From Nitrospina sp. UBA6727 (GTDB lineage Bacteria; Nitrospinota; Nitrospinia; Nitrospinales; VA-1), in contig DKID01000019.1 of NCBI GenBank assembly GCA_002454045.1, forward strand, positions 1-11,018: 11,018 nt of DNA, written 5' to 3'. Within the stretch, counting starts at the first letter, position 1. Every line of letters begins with the position of its first letter. This document shows, piece after piece, positions 1 through 6,035 of the stretch. A program made the translations under genes and the position numbers. The notes beneath the pieces are model-generated. The model worked only from the letters and a program-made list of their open reading frames with translations, made no database searches and was not told where the DNA came from.

Positions 1-166
1 GATAAGGCAGGACGCCGACCGCCAGTGCCAAGGGTCCCAGTTGAATAAACCGGGTAATGCCGATGATGTTGAGCATCGTCATTGCGCAGAGGAAAAATGC
101 CGCCAAGACGATGAACACTCGTTCACGCTTCTCATGTATTGCTTTGGATACTTCTACCATCTCCAT
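1..166 (-). CDS. yhhQ: Queuosine precursor transporter (YhhQ/QPTR family), N-terminal fragment
   Basis: Only the first 55 codons are present; the gene runs off the left edge. YhhQ-family proteins are inner-membrane importers of preQ0/preQ1, precursors of the queuosine modification of tRNA. The translation has a short charged cytoplasmic start (MEMVEVSKAIHEKRERV), then a hydrophobic helix at about residues 18-35, then the stretch QLGPLALAVGVLPY. A VGVLPYP segment leading into the next helix is characteristic of this family as I know it. The start at 166 is chosen because AGGAG lies five bases upstream on the minus strand. A second in-frame ATG at 160 is less well placed. No preQ1 riboswitch is visible upstream. 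The call rests on 55 residues, so the family is likely but not certain. Confidence 0.72.
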   Translation of the reverse strand, partial: MEMVEVSKAIHEKRERVFIVLAAFFLCAMTMLNIIGITRFIQLGPLALAVGVLPY

Positions 167-182
167 TTTCGCTCCTCGCATA

Positions 183-287
183 TTACATCTCCCCTAACCA
201 TCCGCCGCCAGAATTCTTCGCCGCGGGATAAGGTTTGAAGTTGGTGATTACGCCTTCACCTCGCGTAACAGGTTCTTTGGGTTCCAT
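183..287 (-). pseudogene. Possible C-terminal remnant of an interrupted gene, or a 34-residue small ORF
   Basis: In a frame different from the nuclease gene there is an open stretch that begins with ATG at 287, inside the last 13 codons of the nuclease gene. It continues past that gene's stop and ends at TAA (183-185), 16 bases before the yhhQ start. The part outside the nuclease gene reads NFKPYPAAKNSGGGWLGEM, which looks like an ordinary protein C-terminus, and the spacing to yhhQ is operon-like. No convincing ribosome binding site precedes the ATG. It may be the tail of a gene split when the nuclease gene arrived, or a chance opening: about 35 open codons is not rare. I do not recognise the family. 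Confidence 0.3.
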
Positions 288-2083
288 ATTTTTTCGGCCA
301 GCACACGGTAGAGGTCCTGTCGGGCATCTATGTCGACTTTCTTAAATTCGGCGTGGGTCTGAAAGTCGAGACTGGACTCCTCAATAAAGCGACGGAACCC
401 CGGATCGTGCTCATAGGCCTTCTCGTGCAGCGACCGGGCCAGCAGGTTTTGGCCGTAGTAGTGCTCGCGCTTTTCGGCGTAGGGCATGTCGCCATAGCTG
501 GCATTGAAACTCTTAGGTAGTAGCAGTAGCCCGCCGATGCGGTTGCGGTACTCGGCGAAATCGGTGGGGTGCGCGAACTCGTCTTCATGACGTTCTGGAT
601 GGTTGGCCCAAATGTGTTCAATCTCGTAACCGTTCTTTCCGCGGCGCTGAATGTACTCGGCGTAGTGGGACGGACGCCCAGATTGAGTTTCAACGAAATC
701 GGTCATGCGGGCGAGCAACCGGTGGATTTGGCGACCATTCTGTCCATGTAGTCGGAAGCGCTCGTTTGAGACAAAGGTCTCCTCTTCGGCATCCAGTCGC
801 TTGACCAGGATATCGGTTAGTTCGGCGGTAGACTTGCCGCGGATATTCAGAATCACCAACTGGAATATGTTGTACTGCATGGTCGAGTAGCTGGTGTCCT
901 TCCAGTTCCAGATGCGGCGAGCGATCAGGATGTCAATATAGTTTGCGACGATGCGCAGTTTGCGCAGGATATCCTCTTCACTGTCATCACGGCGTAGCGG
1001 CGCCAGGAGCGCGGGATACTGGAGGGTGAAGTTGTTTTGGGCGTTGAAGTGGATCGTCTCCAGCCCGTTGGTCAGTGTCTCGGCGGCATCCCGGATGCGC
1101 TGATACCAGTTGCTGTAGAAGTCGAAGTCTTTCTGGATGAACAGCCCGAACGCGGCGCTCGTGGTTAGCCCCAGAGGATCCTCGTGGTCACGCACCCAGC
1201 GGTGGAACTCGGTGCCGATGAGGTCGAAGTCACGTGGTAGGGCACCGCGCTTGCGCTCACGGATGTCCTTGGCGTACTGGCTACGCAACCAGGCTTTGAC
1301 GGCGTCGGCATCCTCTTCCTTGCCAAGTTGTTGCAACGCCGCCACGCGATCTCGCCAAGTGTGGCTGGCCTTGTTGCGGTGATCTAAATCGGTGATGTTG
1401 GCGAGCAGGTATCCCTTCAGCATGTCCGTGGGCGTGAGTGACAGCCCGCGGTCGTTCATAGTCTCAAAGATAGTGTAGGCGTCCGCATCCGAATAGGCGG
1501 TGATCTCAACGAAATGGACATTCTCTATTAGCCAGTCCGCGAAATATGGCAACGCCTTGCCAGCCAGATCGTCGGGGAATCCTTCCTCAATGTCCTGGAA
1601 GCGCGCGAGGATGTTCACCACTGACTCCGGCTGACCGGTGTCGTCAAAGGGCTCGTCCGTGAAGAGCGCGTTCATACTCGGGGTGCGCTCGGAAACAGCA
1701 AGGTTAAAGGAACGCTTGCCAACCCTGTAAGTGTATATGAGGTTTGCGATCTCCTTCCTCTGTTCATCGTCGCTGATTTTCCGGTAGATGTATATGAGCA
1801 ACAGCGTCAACGAGGTCAGGCGTTGCTGGCCGTCAATGATGAACTTCTGCCCATCCTTGTCGCTGATGATGATTGAGCCAAGGAAATAGTGTCCATACTG
1901 ATCCACGGTGCTACGCTCGTTACCCGGCTCGTAGCTCTCAAGGAACTTCTCGGCGAGGTCGTCGATTAGCTCGGTAACCTGTTTCTTCTGCCATTTATAC
2001 TCGCGCTGGTAGTAGTCAATGGCGAACTTGGAGCCGCCCAACATGCTACGGATACTCTTGGCGTCGCCGCGGATTTCCCTCAC
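248..2083 (-). CDS. DUF262-DUF1524 nuclease, GmrSD-type restriction/anti-phage protein
   Basis: 611 residues. The N-terminal DUF262 (GmrS/ParB-like NTPase) half shows IDYYQREYKW (22-31), FIIDGQQRLTSL (81-92) with the hallmark DGQQR, and FETMNDRGLSLTPTD (206-220). The C-terminal DUF1524 HNH-like half shows YEIEHIWANH (486-495), with likely catalytic H490, then NRIGGLLLLPKSFN (514-527) and a later Lys (538) typical of this fold. In this family the NTPase half uses nucleotide to direct the nuclease half, classically against phage DNA carrying modified cytosines; the target here is unknown. The start is GTG at 2083 with GGGGGT six bases upstream; no other standard start lies between it and the in-frame TGA at 2113. 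Sampled stretches (for example 39 of 60 G+C at 1201-1260) exceed neighbouring genes (27 of 60 at 4201-4260), suggesting transfer. No methylase or other defence gene is adjacent, which fits a stand-alone type IV-like enzyme. The family call is firm; activity is inferred. Confidence 0.93.
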   Translation of the reverse strand: MREIRGDAKSIRSMLGGSKFAIDYYQREYKWQKKQVTELIDDLAEKFLESYEPGNERSTVDQYGHYFLGSIIISDKDGQKFIIDGQQRLTSLTLLLIYIYRKISDDEQRKEIANLIYTYRVGKRSFNLAVSERTPSMNALFTDEPFDDTGQPESVVNILARFQDIEEGFPDDLAGKALPYFADWLIENVHFVEITAYSDADAYTIFETMNDRGLSLTPTDMLKGYLLANITDLDHRNKASHTWRDRVAALQQLGKEEDADAVKAWLRSQYAKDIRERKRGALPRDFDLIGTEFHRWVRDHEDPLGLTTSAAFGLFIQKDFDFYSNWYQRIRDAAETLTNGLETIHFNAQNNFTLQYPALLAPLRRDDSEEDILRKLRIVANYIDILIARRIWNWKDTSYSTMQYNIFQLVILNIRGKSTAELTDILVKRLDAEEETFVSNERFRLHGQNGRQIHRLLARMTDFVETQSGRPSHYAEYIQRRGKNGYEIEHIWANHPERHEDEFAHPTDFAEYRNRIGGLLLLPKSFNASYGDMPYAEKREHYYGQNLLARSLHEKAYEHDPGFRRFIEESSLDFQTHAEFKKVDIDARQDLYRVLAEKIWNPKNLLREVKA

Positions 2084-2097
2084 TTCGATACCCCCAT
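2080..2097 (-). other. Five-codon ORF with a ribosome-binding-like site, possible truncated gene start
   Basis: ATG at 2097 follows the stop of the upstream gene by 16 bases and has GGGGA (2103-2107) in Shine-Dalgarno position. It reads MGVSK and stops at 2080, overlapping the GTG start of the nuclease gene in another frame. It could be the beginning of a gene cut by the arrival of the nuclease gene, a short leader coupling translation into that gene, or coincidence. Confidence 0.2.
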
Positions 2098-2113
2098 GGC
2101 TATCCCCAATTCA

Positions 2114-2833
2114 TCACTCCGCGTTTTCGTCCAGTCCTTGTTCTAAATCTCCCATGAATAAATCTGTATTTTCTTTCGCGGGAGCCTTCGCCGCGGATTT
2201 TTTGGCGGCGGTTTCTTCCAGTTCCTCTTTGCCTTGCTTGCTCAGTCCCCACGGCTCTAACCCGTCTTTTTTTGCTTGGCGAACCGCGTCAATTACCTTT
2301 TGCAGTTTGGGACCGTCCAAATCTCTTAAGGAGAGAAGGGCGTCTTCGTGGCCGTCGTACGCGCAAAATGCCATGGTGTAACAGTTGGTGTTTGCTCGAA
2401 TCATTTTCAGGGTTACGTTTGCGAAATGGCAGTGGACTCCGATAAAGATGCAGGTGTGAATTTTGTTGTGCTGAATGGTCAGGTTTGGATGGCAGGGATT
2501 GATCACCGCTTCGGGGTCAATTTTGGGATAGATGGGTCGGTAGTCGGGCATCGGAATCACGTTCATGCCGGGGATTTCTTTGACTAACTCCATCGCCATT
2601 TCTGCTTTGTGCATGGTTTCCTCGTTCCATCCCCAAACAATCATCGGCCCGGGGAAAAGGGTTGGGTTGCGACGGGTCAGCAACTCGTGCGCGGCTTTTT
2701 TAATTGCTTCATCGGTTGGAACATGTTTTCCTTCGACCAAGTCCATTCCCGAACCTTTTTCAGGCTGGAAAATTCCCATGGCCGCGGCGGAAGGGGGGAG
2801 TAAACCAATAGGACCTAATTCTAGTGTGGGCAT
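2114..2833 (-). CDS. CO dehydrogenase beta subunit-family protein, putative extra subunit of a 2-oxoacid:ferredoxin oxidoreductase
   Basis: 239 residues, soluble, no signal peptide or membrane segment. It opens with MPTLELGPIGLLPPSAAAMG and has WGWNEET (67-73), MPDYRPIYPKIDPEAVINP (95-113), TCIFIGVHCHFAN (127-139) and RANTNCYT (146-153). I recall this pattern from proteins annotated 'carbon monoxide dehydrogenase beta subunit family' that accompany multi-subunit pyruvate or 2-oxoglutarate:ferredoxin oxidoreductases in reverse-TCA organisms. Five Cys (114, 128, 135, 151, 157) and the HCH trio (134-136) could bind metal, but I see no standard 4Fe-4S spacing. From about residue 200 the chain becomes a Lys/Ala/Glu-rich, probably disordered tail. 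The ATG at 2833 follows GGAGGT by eight bases and directly abuts an in-frame TAG. The gene has its own promoter candidate and ends in tandem TGA TGA. None of the catalytic oxidoreductase subunits is in the window, so its role is inferred from family memory only. Confidence 0.7.
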   Translation of the reverse strand: MPTLELGPIGLLPPSAAAMGIFQPEKGSGMDLVEGKHVPTDEAIKKAAHELLTRRNPTLFPGPMIVWGWNEETMHKAEMAMELVKEIPGMNVIPMPDYRPIYPKIDPEAVINPCHPNLTIQHNKIHTCIFIGVHCHFANVTLKMIRANTNCYTMAFCAYDGHEDALLSLRDLDGPKLQKVIDAVRQAKKDGLEPWGLSKQGKEELEETAAKKSAAKAPAKENTDLFMGDLEQGLDENAE

Positions 2834-2965
2834 CTAAACAAACCTCCAATAAATTTTTTGAAATTGCACCCGGATTTTCTGCGATAGAAATTCCAAGATA
2901 ATTTAACTTATAAAGCACGGCGATTAACCGCGACTTTCGGTCTGCGATGGACTCCGTTCAAAACC

Positions 2966-2980
2966 GATAATGCTATTATC
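2966..2980. repeat. Perfect 6-bp palindrome overlapping the promoter, possible operator
   Basis: GATAAT (2966-2971) and ATTATC (2975-2980) are perfect inverted arms separated by three bases. The palindrome covers the proposed -10 element of the promoter for the gene at 2114-2833, which is where a repressor would act. It is AT-rich and short, so chance is possible. Confidence 0.3.
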
Positions 2981-2998
2981 AAAGCGGGACGTTGTCAA
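2970..2998 (-). promoter_or_regulatory. Sigma70-type promoter for the gene at 2114-2833
   Basis: On the minus strand TTGACA (2993-2998) is a perfect -35 box, followed after exactly 17 bases by TAGCAT (2970-2975), which matches four of six -10 consensus bases. Transcription would begin near 2963, giving a leader of about 130 bases before the strong ribosome binding site at the 2833 start. The weak -10 and the overlapping palindrome would suit a regulated promoter. Confidence 0.45.
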
Positions 2999-3010
2999 TA
3001 ATATTCCCGC
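2984..3010. repeat. Inverted repeat enclosing the -35 box
   Basis: GCGGGA (2984-2989) pairs with TCCCGC (3005-3010) across a 15-base loop that contains the proposed -35 box. As RNA on the minus strand it could form a weak hairpin downstream of pyrE, but only three U residues follow it, so it is a poor intrinsic terminator. It could instead be part of a regulatory site. Confidence 0.25.
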
Positions 3011-3020
3011 GCAACGGCGC

Positions 3021-3100
3021 CGCGACGGCGGTAATGACGGTGATGACGGCGGCGTGACAATGATGGTGACGATGGTGGCGCGACGGCGGGGATGTGTCGG
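3021..3100 (-). terminator. C-rich, G-poor stretch after pyrE, candidate Rho loading (rut) region
   Basis: The minus-strand RNA downstream of the pyrE stop is unusually C-rich and G-poor: I count about 38 C and 15 G in these 80 bases, with many CCGTC, CACC and ATCAC repeats spaced every 6-12 bases and little obvious hairpin potential. Such a C-over-G bubble is the usual mark of Rho-dependent termination, and it lies between the end of the folC-lptD-pyrE unit and the promoter of the next gene. No U-tracked hairpin is seen here. The degenerate GACGGTGAT-like repetition is also visible as a simple-sequence feature on the plus strand. Termination is inferred, not shown. Confidence 0.4.
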
Positions 3101-3126
3101 CAATCTTGGGAGCGTGTCGTCGTAAT

Positions 3127-3768
3127 TTACAAGCCGTTATTTTTCGCCCACTCGAACGGAGATTTCTGCCAAGAGCGGAGTGTTGCGATGTCACTGGCGG
3201 ATAGTTTTTTTGTGGACGAAGCGATTTTGAGTAACTCGGAAAAATTCAGAATGGAATGGATTTCGCAGGATATACTTTTAAATTTATCGGCGGCGTCAAC
3301 GAGACCGTAACTGAAAATACTGAAACAATGGTCGACAATTCCTCCCGCTTCGCGGACGGCTGTCACGGCGTTGGCGGCGCTTTCCCCCGTTGAGATTAGA
3401 TCCTCGATAACTAAAACGCGTTGATTTTTCCGAAGCGCCCCTTCGATTCGATTGCCCATGCCGTAAGTTTTAGTCGCGGGCCTGACGTAAATTAAGGGCA
3501 ACTGAAGTAGGTCGGCCAGGGTGGTGGCGTGGGGAATGCCGGCGGTCGCCGTGCCGGCGATGACTTCTACTTTGCCGGCGCACTTTTTCAGCAGGTCTTG
3601 GAAGCCTTGAGTAATCAGGGCGCGGTGCTTGGCGTTGCTCAGGAGCAGACGGTTATCATTGTAGATGGGCATTTTGTAACCCGACGTCCAGATGAAAGGT
3701 TGCTGCGAATTGAATTGGACTGCGCCGATTTCCAACACCACTTGGGCAATATTTTCTGCGATGGTCAT
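3127..3768 (-). CDS. pyrE: Orotate phosphoribosyltransferase
   Basis: 213 residues, normal for the family. The cytoplasmic enzyme joins orotate to PRPP to make OMP in the penultimate step of UMP synthesis. FIWTSGYKMPIYNDNR (25-40) is the N-terminal substrate region. EVIAGTATAGIPHAT (68-82) and YVRPATKTYGMGNRIEG (94-110, with Lys100 in the flexible catalytic loop) follow, and VLVIEDLISTGES (118-130) is the PRPP-binding motif. The ATG at 3768 overlaps the lptD stop by four bases (ATGA) and no strong ribosome binding site is seen, so translation is probably coupled to lptD. It is the last gene of its unit, followed by a candidate Rho-dependent termination region. Confidence 0.96.
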   Translation of the reverse strand: MTIAENIAQVVLEIGAVQFNSQQPFIWTSGYKMPIYNDNRLLLSNAKHRALITQGFQDLLKKCAGKVEVIAGTATAGIPHATTLADLLQLPLIYVRPATKTYGMGNRIEGALRKNQRVLVIEDLISTGESAANAVTAVREAGGIVDHCFSIFSYGLVDAADKFKSISCEIHSILNFSELLKIASSTKKLSASDIATLRSWQKSPFEWAKNNGL

Positions 3769-6035
3769 CTTATGGATTCGAACTCGCGGTGGATTAATTT
3801 CTTTTTGCTTCCTGCACTGAAAGAGCCGAGGCCTTTAAGTGTGATGCCAAAAAGAAACTTGGTTTCTCTTTTGTCTCCCGACTCGGATGAAAGATCATTT
3901 CTGTCGATTATATCAAAATTGAAACCCCAGCATCCGCAGGGATTTTCGTAGAGCACGCTGAAATTTTTTTCCCGAAATGTTTCATCTTTCCCGTCGAATG
4001 TTTCGCCAAAGCGGACCGTGCCTTGTATTCTCCAGCCTTTTCCCAGACGCCAGTCCACGGAACTTATGAGGAAAGTTTTTTTATCATCCCCCGCCGTCCG
4101 CATGAAACGTCTCTCGAAAGATAGAAACAGCGAGTCGACGGGTTTAATCCCCGCCTCAAAATTAAAAGTTTGGAGAACATTGTCGTCGACGTCAAAAGTG
4201 CCGTCAAAATTGAGTTCCAAGTTATCGTGCAAACGGCTGTCCAAATCAAAACGGATGTCGGTAATGTCAGTTTTGTCGTCGTTAGTCAGGTCGAAAGTTT
4301 GGCTGATATCAAAGCGAAGAACTTCGCGGGTGGAAAAGTTATTTTCTTTTGCAAGTTCCTTTTGCAAAAGTCTGTGGGTTAAGGAATAGGTGATTTGATT
4401 TTGCCGGCCGCGCTGATTCGTGGCATCGATTCCATCCAATTCTTTTATTCTTTTGCGATCTTTTTCATCGATGTCGGGGGCGTAACGATAGACGAGACGA
4501 GGTTCTATTAAATGTTTGACCTTAGAAACATTTTCGTTGTTACGAATTGTAAAAACTTTTTCAAACCTCGGGCCCTCCAGTCTGGCAGTAATATCAAGGG
4601 ATTCCCGGGCAAAGAAATTTTTATTTGCGTCTGATCCCTTGCTATAAACGGTTTCTCTAATTCCCACGGTGGGAGTGAAGGAGAGCCACGGAAAAATTTT
4701 CATCGCATAGGTGATCTGCGGATGAAAATCAAAACGCCCGACGGAGAATTTATTGTCTTTACCCTGGCTTGAATCCTTAGTGAGAAATAAAGCGAAGTTG
4801 CTATCTTGATTGAAGAAAAAATTCGTTTCGCCGATGGGTTGCTTTTGGGTTTTATAGGTTACCCGAGGCAACTCCGCGAAGGTTTGGTCTTCGTCATCGC
4901 GGTAACGAGTTAGAATATCCAAGGAACTGTGCTCCCAGATTTTTTTAATGGTGGCAAAAGAATCCGTGTTGCGACGGGACCGCGCGTTGGTATTGTCGCT
5001 GAAATTTCTGTTGAACTCCTCGCCTTCCAAGTCAAGCACTCCCTTGAATTCAAATTCGTCGGGAAGAGTTTGTTCGTGGCTGGCATCCACTTTCCATGAC
5101 TTGGCGCGGGTAAGTTTGTCGTCGACATAGGAAGCGTTGATTGTGCCGGCGGTGGTTGCGTCGGGAGTATACCTGTATTCAATTCCAGGAGAGAAGCCGC
5201 GCGAACTCCGATATCCCAAAGTGAACGTAGCATCGGAGTGCCCGTTGATAGCCCAGTAATAGGCGTTGTTAAAGGTCACGCCGTCAATACTACTGCTTCC
5301 AAAAGAAGGAAGCAGGAGTCCGCTTTTACGGTCTTGATTGATTGGGATGTAACCCGCCGGGAGATAAAAAATGGGGACGCCTTTTACTTTGAAAACTCCT
5401 TTAGTAAAAAGAGCCCGGTCACCCTTTACGATATCTATAGACCCTGCCTCAAAAGCCCAGTCTGGTAGTTCGCCTTCGCAGGTTGTGAGGTGGCCTTTTT
5501 GGATTTTGTAATGACTCGCTGAGTGCCGAGTAATTTTTTCTCCCCGGATGTAATGGCGTTTGCCGAGCCTGCCGCGAGTTTCAAAAATTTCGCCTTGCTT
5601 GTTATTGATGTTGAACAAAGTCTTCTCGGCTTCGATGCGGGTGCCATCGTTTTGAGTGATGAGGACATGGCCAACGGCTTCGCCGTCTCCGGTCTTGTTG
5701 TCCAACTTGACATTGTCCGCTTGCAGGGTTCTATCATCGAATCGGATTATTACTTTCCCCCACGCCGAAATAATATCCCGTTTGTTGTCACGGGTCATAT
5801 GGTCGGCGGTCAGAAAAACTTTTTTTCTGGTGGATTGTTCTATCGATTTTTCTGCGGGGTGGATTGTAGAAGTGTCGGCGGCCTGAAGCCAGTTGGGGAA
5901 AGTCGATTGCTCGGGCGTGGTCACTCTTTCATTCGGCGTCAGCGGCTTTCCATTTTCTAAGGTATCTTTTTCATTGGAGTAGGATTTACTCGTCAGAGAG
6001 CAGAGCATTCCCAGAATCAAAAAAAATATTTTCAT
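3765..6035 (-). CDS. lptD: LPS-assembly outer-membrane protein LptD
   Basis: 756 residues from the preferred ATG. LptD is the outer-membrane beta-barrel that, with LptE, inserts lipopolysaccharide into the outer leaflet. Residues 1-20 form a signal peptide (MKIFFLILGMLCSLTSKSYS). The OstA/LptA-like periplasmic domain spans about 72-160, with the repeat-like runs LQADNVKLDNKTGDGEAVG and RIEAEKTLF. The barrel domain opens with LPAGYIPINQDRKSGLLLP and carries many alternating beta-strand segments to the C-terminus. Cys186 and the pair C700-G-C702 near the end could form the disulfides LptD needs; E. coli has adjacent cysteines at the C-terminal position. ATG 6035 is chosen because it directly starts the signal peptide; an in-frame TTG at 6062 would add nine residues. 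Neither has a strong ribosome binding site. It overlaps folC by 50 bases and pyrE by four, pointing to coupled translation. A folC-lptD neighbourhood is also known in deltaproteobacterial groups, from memory. Confidence 0.93.
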   Translation of the reverse strand: MKIFFLILGMLCSLTSKSYSNEKDTLENGKPLTPNERVTTPEQSTFPNWLQAADTSTIHPAEKSIEQSTRKKVFLTADHMTRDNKRDIISAWGKVIIRFDDRTLQADNVKLDNKTGDGEAVGHVLITQNDGTRIEAEKTLFNINNKQGEIFETRGRLGKRHYIRGEKITRHSASHYKIQKGHLTTCEGELPDWAFEAGSIDIVKGDRALFTKGVFKVKGVPIFYLPAGYIPINQDRKSGLLLPSFGSSSIDGVTFNNAYYWAINGHSDATFTLGYRSSRGFSPGIEYRYTPDATTAGTINASYVDDKLTRAKSWKVDASHEQTLPDEFEFKGVLDLEGEEFNRNFSDNTNARSRRNTDSFATIKKIWEHSSLDILTRYRDDEDQTFAELPRVTYKTQKQPIGETNFFFNQDSNFALFLTKDSSQGKDNKFSVGRFDFHPQITYAMKIFPWLSFTPTVGIRETVYSKGSDANKNFFARESLDITARLEGPRFEKVFTIRNNENVSKVKHLIEPRLVYRYAPDIDEKDRKRIKELDGIDATNQRGRQNQITYSLTHRLLQKELAKENNFSTREVLRFDISQTFDLTNDDKTDITDIRFDLDSRLHDNLELNFDGTFDVDDNVLQTFNFEAGIKPVDSLFLSFERRFMRTAGDDKKTFLISSVDWRLGKGWRIQGTVRFGETFDGKDETFREKNFSVLYENPCGCWGFNFDIIDRNDLSSESGDKRETKFLFGITLKGLGSFSAGSKKKLIHREFESIR

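Noticed and set aside
203..227. Hairpin around the GAATTC site (CCGC..GGCGG arms)
   Set aside because: Only four paired bases, a mismatch, then two more, and no U-run. Too weak for a terminator and inside a possible coding tail.
167..247. PreQ1 riboswitch upstream of the queuosine transporter
   Set aside because: The expected A-rich tail and conserved loop sequence are not visible. The segment looks coding-like or plain.
2979..3194. A 71-codon minus-strand frame with a His-rich run (RHHRHHHCH)
   Set aside because: It overlaps the end of pyrE in another frame, and the His run simply reflects the C-rich repeat. No ribosome binding site is visible.
4018..4389. Plus-strand open frames inside lptD, folC, the nuclease gene and the transporter genes
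   Set aside because: They are antisense to well-supported genes, lack ribosome binding sites and show no recognisable motif.
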